From NCBI GenBank assembly GCA_035294725.1, contig DATGKK010000006.1:1-53258 (forward strand): a DNA stretch of 53,258 bases. The letters run 5' to 3'. Source of the DNA: DATGKK01 sp035294725 (GTDB lineage: Bacteria > Actinomycetota > Acidimicrobiia > Acidimicrobiales > Bog-793). Below the pieces are notes generated by a model, which had not been told where the DNA came from, made no database searches, and was given only the letters and a program-made list of their open reading frames with translations. This document shows positions 39,318 to 48,219 of the stretch, piece after piece. Every line of letters begins with the position of its first letter. Position 1 is the stretch's first letter. Made by a program: the position numbers and the translations under genes.

Positions 39318-40421
39318 GTGACACCTCAACGGGCCGGCCCCAGTCGACTGCGTGCGCCGCTCGTCGTCGCCGTCTCCCTGGCCGTGCTCGTTGGCGGGTG
39401 CGACGCCGCGGCTCGCTCGACAGGCCCCAAGGCCGGCCAGGGGGCGTCCCTCTCGGTCAGGGGAAACGAGCTCGTCGCGAGCAATGGCCGCCGGGTCGTC
39501 CTGCGCGGGTTCGTGGTGTACGCACTGCCGTTCTACTACGACACCGGAGGTGTCAGGGATCCGGCGCTTCAGGCGGTCACCTCCTACGCGTGGACGCACC
39601 GGGCAGGACTCTTCGCGGCCATCCGGCGAACCGGCGCGAACGCCGTGCGCATTCCGATCTCGCTCGGCGTCTACGAGCACGACCGGTACCTGCCCGGCGG
39701 TGGCGCCGGGTACCTGCGGCGCCTCAGCCAGATCGTCGGCGCGGCGCGGGCAGCGGGCTTGTACGTGATCCTGGTCTGGTGGGACAGCCCCGATCGCGGC
39801 GCCCAACTCCTGCGAAGCTCGCGCACCCTCTTTCCGATGATGGCGGCGGTGCACCGGCTGTTCGTGCACGACCCTGGCGTGATGTACGAGCCCTACAACG
39901 AGCCTCACGGCATCTCGTGGGGAGAGTGGCTCCCGACGATGGTGGGGGCCCTTCGGTACTGGCGCCGCTCGCTTGGCTATCACGGCGTCCTCATCTTCGA
40001 CACCATCGGGTACTCCTGGGACGTGAGCCCCCTCTACATGCAGGCTCTTCTCGACGCCGCCCGGCTTCTCCAGCGCCCGCCCAACGTGTTGTTCGCCAAC
40101 CATCGCTACCCAAACGGCGCCAGCTGCTTCTGCGGTGCCAACCGGCAGACCTGGACCCGGAGCGTCGAACCGTACCTGCGGACCTTCCCGGTGGTCGGGA
40201 CGGAGTACGGCCTCTACGACGGTCTCGGCACTCCGAGCGTGAATTGGGGCCGTGGGTTCCTGCGCTATGTCGCCCGGAGAGCGATCCCCGACGGGATGAA
40301 CGGTGCCATCGCGTTCGTCTGGGAGTGGGTGGACCCGAACAGCATGACGAGCCCGACGACGCACCGTCTGACCCGGTGGGGCCGGGTCGTGGTCTCGGAG
40401 CTGCTCGGACCGGTCAGCTGA
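39318..40421 (+). CDS. GH5-like glycoside hydrolase, putative lipoprotein
   Basis: 367 residues. The N-terminus has a signal peptide with lipobox-like LVGGC (Cys at about residue 28). The rest is a (beta/alpha)8 glycoside hydrolase like GH5: substrate arginine in NAVRIPISLGVYE, acid/base Glu195 in YEPYNEPHG, nucleophile Glu296 in VVGTEYGLYDG and the aromatic platform FVWEWVDP. GH5 enzymes cleave beta-1,4-glucans or mannans. Placed 28 bases after the GT2 gene, it probably processes the polymer made by this locus, as cellulase-like proteins do in many exopolysaccharide operons. Its stop converges with the Wzy-like gene, overlapping by 8 bases. Confidence 0.82.
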   Translation: MTPQRAGPSRLRAPLVVAVSLAVLVGGCDAAARSTGPKAGQGASLSVRGNELVASNGRRVVLRGFVVYALPFYYDTGGVRDPALQAVTSYAWTHRAGLFAAIRRTGANAVRIPISLGVYEHDRYLPGGGAGYLRRLSQIVGAARAAGLYVILVWWDSPDRGAQLLRSSRTLFPMMAAVHRLFVHDPGVMYEPYNEPHGISWGEWLPTMVGALRYWRRSLGYHGVLIFDTIGYSWDVSPLYMQALLDAARLLQRPPNVLFANHRYPNGASCFCGANRQTWTRSVEPYLRTFPVVGTEYGLYDGLGTPSVNWGRGFLRYVARRAIPDGMNGAIAFVWEWVDPNSMTSPTTHRLTRWGRVVVSELLGPVS

Positions 40422-41913
40422 CCCTGGGCAGCGGCCCTTGGCGCCGCTCCTTGAGACCAGGAGCGAGGTCGCCTCGCCGGGCAAGAGGTTGCCCGGCCGG
40501 GCCGAGCGCCGGCCAGTACGCCGCGGCCGACAGCACGCCCACGGTGATCATGAGGGGGTCGGGTAGGCCCCCGGAGGTGAGGTAGGGAAAGATCAGGCAG
40601 ACGACGGCCACGATGGGGGCGAGGACGGCGACGGCCGAGCCGAGGCCGACGAGGGTGGCCCGGTCCGGCGAGTCGGGCCATCTCCTCCCCAGTGCGACTG
40701 AACTCCGGCCGTGCAGGAACAGGGCGATCAGCTCGGCGAGGAAGAGCAGGAGGAGGGGGATGCCGCCAGCCATCGCATAGGTGACGTACTGCGACTCGGT
40801 GAACGGCCAGCTGACGAAGGAGGGGAGTGCCTGCCCCCAGCCGAGCAGCGGTCGCAGCCGTATCGCCGGCAGGTACTGGTCCGTCCAGATCTGGAGGCGG
40901 TAGGCGATCGTCTGGGGGATCAGCGACTTGGTCGTTCCGGCCGAGCTGCCGAACTCGGTGCCCAGCCGCTTTGCGAGGTACTCCCCGCCGACGGCGCCGA
41001 CGACCACGACGGCGAGCAGCAGCCATCGCAGCGCCTCCCGCCCCCGGCCCGCCAGGACGCCGAGCGCGACCGCTCCCGCGATCGAGCCCACCAGGGCCGA
41101 CAACTCAGCCGTGAGGATGAGGGAGACGGCCGTCATGAGCAGCAGAGCTCCGAAGAGCCGTCGGGGCAGCGCGACGGGAACCTCGAAGAGCAGGCACGCG
41201 AGACCGACGAGGAGGAGGATCATGAGGTAGCCGGCGAAGGGCGTCCAGTGGTTGAACGGGCCGGTCGCCCGCCGGAAGAAGTGGTACTCGCTGCTCTGCA
41301 GGATGGTGCTCCCGGTCATCCGGGTGATGAGGCGGTTGACGGCACCGACCCGAGCCTGCTGCAGGTAGGCGAGGAGATCGGTCGGCACCGACGCGACGAA
41401 CAGCACGGCGAGCGCGCGGGCGCGCTGGGCCGGTGTCCGCACGCCGGCGCTCACGGCGCGCAGCAGGAGGAGGAACTGGAACGGCCCGACCAGAGGATCG
41501 AGGGCACTGAGGCCGTCAAGGGGTGTCCCGAGCTGGTGGGCGTCGAGCAGCCCAAAGATCAGCCACCCGCTGCAGAGCACAAGGAGCGACCAGTCAAAGA
41601 CGCGCCATGTGAGGCGCGTGCTCCGGGGCACGGTGAGGAGCACGACCACCGAGATGACGCCGGTCAAGGCCTCGGAGATGTTCACGCCGTGGATGGGAAA
41701 GCCCTTCTGGAAGCCCGACGTGATGGGTACGACGGCGACCATGGCGTAGATGCCGAAGGCGGGGTAGAGAAGGACGGCGATCAGTAGCAACGCCCCGAGG
41801 AGGGCGGCGAGCCCGTACAGGGGCCGGTAGGCGGCGGCGCCGCCCGCGATCCCGGCCAGGGCGAGGCTGACGGTGACAAGGACCGGGGTGGTGAGCGGCC
41901 ACTCAGCTCTCAA
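40414..41913 (-). CDS. Wzy-like polysaccharide polymerase / O-antigen ligase family
   Basis: 499 residues with about 11-12 membrane helices and a large central extracytoplasmic loop (about 190-330), the topology of O-antigen ligase/Wzy proteins. The loop contains RRATGPFNHWTPFAGYL and later LRPLLGWGQALPSF, resembling the conserved RxxG-type and GxG-type residues of the Wzy_C family. It would polymerise lipid-linked repeat units outside the membrane. The apparent start is TTG, since no ATG or GTG fits near the first helix; the start is therefore uncertain. It lies 56 bases after the Wzz-like gene in the same orientation. Confidence 0.78.
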   Translation of the reverse strand: MRAEWPLTTPVLVTVSLALAGIAGGAAAYRPLYGLAALLGALLLIAVLLYPAFGIYAMVAVVPITSGFQKGFPIHGVNISEALTGVISVVVLLTVPRSTRLTWRVFDWSLLVLCSGWLIFGLLDAHQLGTPLDGLSALDPLVGPFQFLLLLRAVSAGVRTPAQRARALAVLFVASVPTDLLAYLQQARVGAVNRLITRMTGSTILQSSEYHFFRRATGPFNHWTPFAGYLMILLLVGLACLLFEVPVALPRRLFGALLLMTAVSLILTAELSALVGSIAGAVALGVLAGRGREALRWLLLAVVVVGAVGGEYLAKRLGTEFGSSAGTTKSLIPQTIAYRLQIWTDQYLPAIRLRPLLGWGQALPSFVSWPFTESQYVTYAMAGGIPLLLLFLAELIALFLHGRSSVALGRRWPDSPDRATLVGLGSAVAVLAPIVAVVCLIFPYLTSGGLPDPLMITVGVLSAAAYWPALGPAGQPLARRGDLAPGLKERRQGPLPRVS

Positions 41914-41969
41914 AGGCGCGGCGGCCGCCTCCCGGGGCCGGGGCTGGGGGCGGCGGAGCAGCGCTGCGG

Positions 41970-43073
41970 TCAGCGTGGAGCCTCGGCGGTTGCGTTTCGC
42001 TCGGCGGTGAGCCGTCGGCTGCCGAGGCCGTCGAGGTCACCAGGCGAGCTCTGCTCGCTCGGCGGCCTGACGGGACCGCCGGTCGCCTCCCTCTTGCTGC
42101 GGGGGGTGGCGGCCGGGGTCGGGAGGCGCGGTTCTGGGTCGAGGAGAAACGCCAGTGCCGGTTCGATCTCGAGCTCCTGGAGCTGATGGACGACGGCTCG
42201 GACACGAGCCGTCGGCACCCGCCGCGCGACGGCGAGGACGAGGCGCTGGTGCTTGGTCGGGAGGAGACCGCCCGCCTCCGGGTCGATGTCCACTCGGTGC
42301 ACCGGTGTCCCGGCCGGGAAGTTGGCAGCCAGGTTGTCGACCTGAGCCCGGTGGGGAGCGCCGATGCCGAGGAGTGCCACCTCGACCACGTGATCGGAGC
42401 CGGTCCTCCACATGTCGACCATCGACGACAGCATCTCCGGCGAGCCACTCCCCTTCCACGCCGGGCAGTCCGCCAGTTCGGCGCGCAGGTCCTCGAGGCG
42501 GTCGATGTGCGGATCAGCCCGATCCCAGGCGATGGCACCCACGATTCCGATGATCAGGCCGATCGCCCCGCCGAGGGCGAGCCCCTTCTTGAGCGAGGTC
42601 GACGTGCGCGCGGCGGTGGCGTTCACGTGGATCGGCAGGAGGGAGCCGGTGGCGACCGCGCTGACGACCGGTGGCCGGCCCGTCACGGCCGAGACGAGCG
42701 CCTTCAGCCCGGCGACAGCTCCGGTGGGCGTCGGTGCTGACAGCGTCACGTCCAGTACGGAGCTGCCCGTGGCAACCGTGATGATGAGGTGCTTCGGGAC
42801 GTCGGTCGGAGCGACACCGCTCGCCGCGCCCACGAGCTGCTGCACCTGGCTGTCCTCGGGAAGCACCGTCGAGTATGTGGCAGCCAGGTTGTCGGCTTCG
42901 CTCGCGGCTCCGGGGCCGTTCGCGTTGAACCCCGACGGCACGAGCAGGGCAGCACTCGCCGAGTACGAGACGGGGATCGTGTGCTCGATGATCCCGGCGG
43001 CACCGAGGGCGACGACCAGGCAGGCCACCACGATCCAGGCCCTCCGGCGGACGAACTCCCGCATTGCAGTCAT
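41970..43073 (-). CDS. Wzz-like chain-length protein with degenerate BY-kinase domain
   Basis: 367 residues. A membrane helix at about 12-30 follows the cytoplasmic start; the extracytoplasmic part (about 32-170) has the Wzz-type YSASAALLVPSG and a second helix lies at about 173-195 (KGLALGGAIGLIIGIVGAIAW). The cytoplasmic region (about 205-330) aligns in outline with bacterial tyrosine-kinase domains: VVEVALLGIGAP...NLAANFPAG...VHRVDIDPE and LVLAVARRVPTARVRAVVHQL, but the P-loop lysine and serine are gone, so it should not bind ATP normally. The tail is Pro/Arg-rich. The ATG at 43073 has AAGGGGGG upstream; the frame continues 32 codons further without support. Confidence 0.75.
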   Translation of the reverse strand: MTAMREFVRRRAWIVVACLVVALGAAGIIEHTIPVSYSASAALLVPSGFNANGPGAASEADNLAATYSTVLPEDSQVQQLVGAASGVAPTDVPKHLIITVATGSSVLDVTLSAPTPTGAVAGLKALVSAVTGRPPVVSAVATGSLLPIHVNATAARTSTSLKKGLALGGAIGLIIGIVGAIAWDRADPHIDRLEDLRAELADCPAWKGSGSPEMLSSMVDMWRTGSDHVVEVALLGIGAPHRAQVDNLAANFPAGTPVHRVDIDPEAGGLLPTKHQRLVLAVARRVPTARVRAVVHQLQELEIEPALAFLLDPEPRLPTPAATPRSKREATGGPVRPPSEQSSPGDLDGLGSRRLTAERNATAEAPR

Positions 43074-43323
43074 CGGCCCCCCCTTGCCTGGCTGGCGCAG
43101 CGGTCGCCACGCTCGTACCAACTGTGACGGACGGATGCCGAGTGTAACCGAGCGATACCTGCTCGCCACCTCGCGGGGAGGAGATCACTTTGAGCGGTCA
43201 CGCGGGCACGAACGGCACAGCCCATTTGGCGGTAGAGGGGTGTAGTCGGTCACTGTTAGCGCTCGTTCCCCCGCAACGAGTGAGGTATCCCGGGGTCCGA
43301 TGTCCGTGCGCAAGAGGGCTCGG

Positions 43324-43329
43324 TATCAT
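43324..43329 (+). promoter_or_regulatory. Possible -10 of the phosphoglycosyltransferase operon
   Basis: TATCAT, with a poor -35 (TGTCCG at 43301-43306) at 17 bases. It would give a transcript starting near 43337 and a short leader with GAGGGGG before the GTG at 43372. Rest of the 43074-43371 gap: no gene or clear structure seen. Confidence 0.35.
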
Positions 43330-43371
43330 CCGCCCAGGGCTTCGCGCGGCATGCCAACGAGGGGGCCACGA

Positions 43372-44973
43372 GTGGAGTGGGCACGGCAGAGACCGAGCGC
43401 TCGAGTGAGCGCAGCAGAGGGGACTGCAGACTCCGCAGGAAGCCGCCCAGGCGTCTACCGCGCCACGGGCTCGTTGCCCCGGCCCCGTCGGTCGGCGCAC
43501 CAAGCGAACGGCCACGCCATCGCCCTGTTGTCGGTCCCGCCACCGGAGGTCTCGTCAGGCCCGGGACACATTCGTGACAGCGAACGTGTCCCGAGGCCGG
43601 CGCAGGGGGCGCCGCTGCTCCTCGTCGGTGTCGATCTCGTCCTCCTCGTCATCGCCGAAGCCGCTGCGGTGTACCTCACCTCGGACCCCCCGGTCGTGCT
43701 CCGGGAGCCCTCGCTCGCCAAGGTGGCCCTGCTCGTCGCCCCGTTCCCGCTGATCGCTCTCGCCTCCCTCGCCACGAACGGCCTCTACACCCGCTGGTCC
43801 CACCAGCTGCTCGTGAACTCCTTCGTCGACTTCCGGAACATCGTCAACTCGCTCGCGGTCGCAGGGATCCTCGGCTTCGCATGGCAGGTGTGGTGGGAGC
43901 ATCACGGCGTCCACGCCGACGTGGGGCGCTTGACGCTCGTCGTTGCGGTCGGGCTGTCACTCGTCGCACTCCCGAGCGGCCGGGGTCTCTGCCGTATGGC
44001 GGTGCAGCACGCCGACTCGCGCCACGGCATCCGGGTGCTCGTGCTAGGTAGCGGCACGGTCGCGCGCCAGCTCATCCGCTATCTGTCCTGGGACTCGCGC
44101 ATCACGCTGCTCGGCTGTGTCGACGACGAGCCGGCTCCGGGACAGGAGGTCCTCGGCGGTCTCGACGACCTCCCTCGGCTCTGCGAGGAGCTCGCGGTCG
44201 ACCAGGTGCTCGTCAGCTTCTCCCGCACCCATCCGGCCTCGGCCCTCGATCGGCTACGGGCCCTTCGTCCGGAGGTTGCCGTCGCCATCGTGCCCCGCTA
44301 CTTCGAGCTCCTTTCACCCCGCTCCTGCCTCCAGGAGCTCGCCGGCCTTCCCGTCGTCGAGGTCAGCCGAGGCAACCTGAGCGCCACCGCACCGGTGGCA
44401 AAGCGCTGCTTCGACATCGTGGGCTCGCTCGTGCTGCTCGGCCTCGCTGCTCCCGTCATGTGCGCGGCGGCGCTCGCCGTGAAGCTGACGTCGCCGGGGC
44501 CGATCCTGTTCCGCCAGCAGCGGGTCGGTCGCCACCGGCGGCCCTTCGTCATCTTCAAGTTCCGCTCCATGACCGTCGGGATGGAAGAGTGCCGCGGCCC
44601 GAGCGACGCTGACGGCCCGCTGTTCAAGATGCACCGGGATCCGAGGGTGACTCGCGTCGGGCGGCTGCTCCGCCGCACCAGCATCGACGAGCTCCCCCAG
44701 CTGTTCAACGTCCTGAAAGGCGACATGTCGCTCGTTGGGCCGCGTCCCTTCGTCCCCTCCGAGTCCCAGCAGATCGTGGGGGCGGGCGAGCGTCGCTTCG
44801 AGGTGCGGCCGGGGCTGACGGGTCTCTGGCAGGTCTCCGGCCGGAGCAACCTCTCGTTCGACGACCTGTTGCGCCTCGACTACCTCTACGTCGCGTCGTG
44901 GTCGCTCTGGTGGGACCTGCGCATCCTCTGGCACACGCCGAGAGAAGTCCTGAAGGGCCTAGGTGCCTACTGA
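43372..44973 (+). CDS. Initiating undecaprenyl-phosphate phosphoglycosyltransferase (WbaP/CpsE type)
   Basis: About 533 residues. Four or so N-terminal membrane helices, a CoA-binding-like Rossmann domain (IRVLVLGSGTVARQLIRYL), then the bacterial sugar-transferase domain: KRCFDIVGSLVLLGLAAPVM (membrane hairpin), LFRQQRVGRHRRPFVIFKFRSM, the catalytic Asp-Glu in RTSIDELPQLFNVLKGDMSLVGPRP and RPGLTGLWQVSGRS. It places the first sugar phosphate on undecaprenyl phosphate, starting repeat-unit synthesis on the cytoplasmic face. GTG 43372 is chosen for its Shine-Dalgarno; starts at 43300 or 43351 would only add a disordered stretch. It overlaps the next GT4 gene by 11 bases. Confidence 0.88.
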   Translation: MEWARQRPSARVSAAEGTADSAGSRPGVYRATGSLPRPRRSAHQANGHAIALLSVPPPEVSSGPGHIRDSERVPRPAQGAPLLLVGVDLVLLVIAEAAAVYLTSDPPVVLREPSLAKVALLVAPFPLIALASLATNGLYTRWSHQLLVNSFVDFRNIVNSLAVAGILGFAWQVWWEHHGVHADVGRLTLVVAVGLSLVALPSGRGLCRMAVQHADSRHGIRVLVLGSGTVARQLIRYLSWDSRITLLGCVDDEPAPGQEVLGGLDDLPRLCEELAVDQVLVSFSRTHPASALDRLRALRPEVAVAIVPRYFELLSPRSCLQELAGLPVVEVSRGNLSATAPVAKRCFDIVGSLVLLGLAAPVMCAAALAVKLTSPGPILFRQQRVGRHRRPFVIFKFRSMTVGMEECRGPSDADGPLFKMHRDPRVTRVGRLLRRTSIDELPQLFNVLKGDMSLVGPRPFVPSESQQIVGAGERRFEVRPGLTGLWQVSGRSNLSFDDLLRLDYLYVASWSLWWDLRILWHTPREVLKGLGAY

Positions 44974-46096
44974 GGTTGCGATCGCTCACGACTACCTGAA
45001 CCAGCGCGGCGGCGCGGAACGCGTGGCCCTGGCAATGGCGAGGGCGTTCCCCGGCGCTCCGCTGTACACCGCCCTCTACGAGCCCGAGACCACCTTCCCC
45101 CAGTTCGCGAGCGTGCCCGTCAGGGTCACTTGGCTCAACAAGCTGCCCTTCGCCCGGCGCCGGCACCGCCTCCTTTTGCCTCTCCTCGCCCCCACCTTCT
45201 CTGCCCTTCGCGTCGAGGCAGACGTCGTGCTGTGCAGCTCGAGCGGCTGGTCGCACGGGCTGCGGACGAGCGGGCGGAAGATCGTCTACTGCTACACGCC
45301 CGCGCGCTGGCTCTACCAGACGCGGCGCTACCTCGGTGACCAGGCCTCGGTGTCCAGGGTGGTCGCCACGGCGGGCCTTGCCGCGCTCGGTCCTGCGCTG
45401 CGGGCCTGGGACCGGGCGGCGGCCACCAGCGCGCATCGGTACCTGGCAGTGTCGACCGAGACGGCTCGGGCCGTTGCCGCCGCCTACGGGCTCGAGGCGG
45501 AGGTGCTCATGCCGCCGATCGACCTCGACCCCACCCTTCCGGCGAGAGAGGTGCCGGGAGTGGAACCCGGGTTCTGGCTGTGTGTCTCCCGCCTCCTGCC
45601 GTACAAGAACGTCGATGCAGTCCTGGATGGTGTCAGGCGCCACGGCGGGCGGCTCGTCGTGGTCGGCTCCGGCCCGGAGCGGTCCCGGCTCGAGCTGCAC
45701 GCCGGGCCGGGGGCGCGGTTCCTCGGCACCGTCGACGACGAGCAGCTGAGGTGGTGCTACGCGAACTGCAAGGGCCTCATCGCCGCTGCCTACGAGGACT
45801 TCGGGCTCACCCCCCTTGAGGCTGCGGCCTTCGGCAAGCCCACCGCCGCGCTGCGCGCCGGCGGGTACCTGGACACCGTGGTCGACGGCAGGACCGGTTG
45901 CATGTTCGACGCGGCGACGGGGGCCAAGATCGCGGAGGCACTCGACCGCCTCGAGGCCATGGCGGTCGACCCCGACGTCCTCGTGGGACAGGCCGAGCGG
46001 TTCTCCTTGGGCAGCTTCCATGCCCGGCTACGGGAGATCGTGGCCGAGGAGGGAGGTGCCGCCCGGGCGGCTCGGGGCGTGACCGCCCGGCTCTGA
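44963..46096 (+). CDS. GT4-family glycosyltransferase (mannosyltransferase-like)
   Basis: 377 residues, GT-B fold. N-terminus VAIAHDYLNQRGGAERVALAMARAF is typical of GT4 mannosyl- or fucosyltransferases; IVYCYTPARWLY is a further signature. Donor half: FWLCVSRLLPYKNVDAVLDG, LVVVGSGPERSRLE, and AAYEDFGLTPLEAAAFGKPTAALRAGG with EX7E glutamates. GTG start is preceded by AAGGG and lies within the end of the phosphoglycosyltransferase gene, so this enzyme probably adds the second sugar of the repeat unit. The 127 bases after it contain only GC-rich inverted segments before the converging flippase gene. Confidence 0.87.
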   Translation: MPTEVAIAHDYLNQRGGAERVALAMARAFPGAPLYTALYEPETTFPQFASVPVRVTWLNKLPFARRRHRLLLPLLAPTFSALRVEADVVLCSSSGWSHGLRTSGRKIVYCYTPARWLYQTRRYLGDQASVSRVVATAGLAALGPALRAWDRAAATSAHRYLAVSTETARAVAAAYGLEAEVLMPPIDLDPTLPAREVPGVEPGFWLCVSRLLPYKNVDAVLDGVRRHGGRLVVVGSGPERSRLELHAGPGARFLGTVDDEQLRWCYANCKGLIAAAYEDFGLTPLEAAAFGKPTAALRAGGYLDTVVDGRTGCMFDAATGAKIAEALDRLEAMAVDPDVLVGQAERFSLGSFHARLREIVAEEGGAARAARGVTARL

Positions 46097-46223
46097 CGCC
46101 GGGCTCGGGATATTCCCTGCGCTCGCCGGCTCGGCCCCCGGCGGTGGCGGTGAAAGGGAAAACGCCGGCGCACGGCGCAGCCCGAGGGCCTGGCCAGTGC
46201 CCGACCCGCTCGGCTCCTCGTCC

Positions 46224-47720
46224 TTACTGTTGCGCGATCACTGTCGGTTCGGAAGGGCGCCGACGCATGGCGTTCCAGACAAGGAGGCTGAGGGTCTGCA
46301 ACTCGGTGCGTGAGCGCGGGGCGCCGAGCGTCGCGAGCGCGGGAGCGACCAGCAGCAAGCGGAAGGGCCATGCCACGAGCGGCATGAGAGCAAGGCTGAC
46401 GAGGCTGGCGACGAAGGGCGCGAGCCGGGAGAGCGAGACTCCGAGGGAGCTGCGGAAGAGCACCACTGCGAGGTAGACGAGCGAGACCGATCCGCACAGC
46501 ACTGCGAGCCCGTAGCCGGCAAGGTGGAGATGTGGAACGAGCGCCGCAGCGAGTGCGATCGTGGTCGCCTGCCGGAGCGCTCCCCCGACGAGGGGAGGGA
46601 TGTTGCGGCCCTTCGCGTACATGGTGGTGGCGATGAAGCCACCCATGCTCTGGAGGATGGTCGCGACTGAGAAGAAGGCGACGAGCGTGATGGCCGGCGA
46701 CCACCTGACGCCGAACACGGCGGGAACCACGAGGGGAGCGAAGGCGGCGAGGAGGCCGACCGGCACGCCGACTGCGAGCACCTGCAGCGTCATCCCGTCC
46801 TGCACCGCCCGTCTCATCCTCTGGTTCTCCTCGACCTGGGCCATGGACACGACGCCGAGCCTCCACGAGCCTCGCCGCGCGAAGGCAGCGGTCTGCACGA
46901 GCCGGTAGGCGAACGCGACGTAGCCGATGCCGGTGACCCCGAGCGTCGACCCCACGATGATCGGGTTCGAGAGCTGGCCGAGCGCCTCGAGCCACTGGGT
47001 GGGTCCGTACGAGCTGCTGTGCCGCAGCATCTGCTTCGCGAGCTGAGCCGACCATCGGGGGCGGAAACGGAGCCCGGACCAGGCGAGGCTGGCGCCGAAG
47101 AGCCACACCTGCCAGGCGATGAAGCCGAGCACGAGCGACCACTGGCGGAAGCCGGCGGCTGCCAGGCTGACCGCGGTCGCGTACAGGACGATGTCACCTG
47201 CCACCTCGAGGTAGCCCATCTTCCGGTAGTCGAACCGCCTCTCGATCGCCGCCTGGGCCGGTGCCCATAAGACGTTGACGGGAACGCTCAGGACGAGGAT
47301 CCGGAACGTGAGGATGGTGCCGGGGGAGTGGACAAAGGAGGCGACCGGGATCGAAAGGAGCAGGCCCACCGCCGTGAGGCTCAAGCTCGTGAGCAGCAGG
47401 AAGCCGTGGGCGGCACCGTACGTCTCCTGCGTGAGCTCCCCCTTTTGCCGGATGAGGAAGATCTCCGTGCCGCCCTGTGCCAGCGTCGTGATGAGGAGGA
47501 CGAAGGCCGCAGCCGCCGCGTAGATCCCGTAATTCGCCGGCCCGATGATCCGGACGACCAGCGTCACTCCGAGAAGGCGGATGCCCATTCCGACGGCCTC
47601 GCGCACCGCCAGGTTGGAGGCCCCCCGCACCGTGAGGGAGACCAGCGATGGTCCACGGGGCGCGGGTGGGTGATCAGGGGTGCTACGGCCGGGCGGGTAC
47701 CGGTCTGTTGGCTCCGCCAC
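46224..47720 (-). CDS. Wzx-like polysaccharide flippase
   Basis: 498 residues with about 12-14 membrane helices, MOP superfamily (polysaccharide biosynthesis protein). The N-terminal part VREAVGMGIRLLGVTLVVRIIGPANYGIYAAAAAF (two segments) matches the family's first helices; ERRFDYRKMG and QWLEALGQLSNPIIVGSTLG are further family positions. It would flip lipid-linked repeat units to the outside. GTG start with AGGAG at a suitable distance. Residues 1-28 are a cytoplasmic Pro-rich tail. Confidence 0.83.
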   Translation of the reverse strand: MAEPTDRYPPGRSTPDHPPAPRGPSLVSLTVRGASNLAVREAVGMGIRLLGVTLVVRIIGPANYGIYAAAAAFVLLITTLAQGGTEIFLIRQKGELTQETYGAAHGFLLLTSLSLTAVGLLLSIPVASFVHSPGTILTFRILVLSVPVNVLWAPAQAAIERRFDYRKMGYLEVAGDIVLYATAVSLAAAGFRQWSLVLGFIAWQVWLFGASLAWSGLRFRPRWSAQLAKQMLRHSSSYGPTQWLEALGQLSNPIIVGSTLGVTGIGYVAFAYRLVQTAAFARRGSWRLGVVSMAQVEENQRMRRAVQDGMTLQVLAVGVPVGLLAAFAPLVVPAVFGVRWSPAITLVAFFSVATILQSMGGFIATTMYAKGRNIPPLVGGALRQATTIALAAALVPHLHLAGYGLAVLCGSVSLVYLAVVLFRSSLGVSLSRLAPFVASLVSLALMPLVAWPFRLLLVAPALATLGAPRSRTELQTLSLLVWNAMRRRPSEPTVIAQQ

Positions 47721-47777
47721 GAGGTCTCCTGCTCACTCGTTCGGCTCGCACCGCACTGCGGCAATCTATTCGATCAC

Positions 47778-47798
47778 CTCCCCGAACCGAATGGGGAG
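47778..47798. repeat. Inverted repeat upstream of the flippase gene
   Basis: CTCCCC and GGGGAG separated by 9 bases, about 60 bases before the flippase start. Could be a regulator site. The gap 47721-48219 otherwise holds only the doubtful small frame listed next. Confidence 0.25.
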
Positions 47799-47934
47799 CG
47801 GCCCCGGATCGTCTCACCTCGACGGGGCGGGACGAGAGGGCCGGGTCCCCACCTCTGGCCGTTCGTCGTTCGGTCCAGCCAGGCGGCCTCATCCACCGCG
47901 CGAGGCCGTGAGGCTGCTACCGTGCGCGCGCGCG

Positions 47935-48144
47935 ATGAAACCGGATGACAGCGAACCGGGGAGGGGCTCTCGGGCCGGCCGTTTCAGACCGTGGCGGCGG
48001 TCGAGGCCGACGAGACGCCGGCGGCTGCCCGATTTCCTGGATGCCTACCTTTCGGTTGGGCAGGCGCTTCGTGAAGGCGAGACACCGGTGGAGGCCTCCG
48101 AGCCCCCTGCGGCGGCGGAGGGTGGAGGCTCACCAACGAACTGA
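47935..48144 (+). CDS. Doubtful small ORF, 69 residues
   Basis: Basic, Arg-rich first half, then DFLDAYLSVGQALREGETPVEA and an acidic/Pro-rich tail. A TACCGT hexamer lies 11 bases upstream, but there is no Shine-Dalgarno, third-position GC is lower than in neighbouring genes, and no family is recognised. Listed because nothing else occupies this half-kilobase. Confidence 0.22.
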   Translation: MKPDDSEPGRGSRAGRFRPWRRSRPTRRRRLPDFLDAYLSVGQALREGETPVEASEPPAAAEGGGSPTN

Positions 48145-48219
48145 CGCTTTGCCGGGGAGCCGAGGAGGCTTCAGGCCTCGACAAGGAGCGGATCACCCCG
48201 ACGTCGACTGCCTCGGTCC

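Noticed and set aside
47328..47948. 206-codon plus-strand frame antisense to the flippase gene
   Set aside because: It lies opposite membrane-protein codons, has shifted-frame composition and no recognisable domain.
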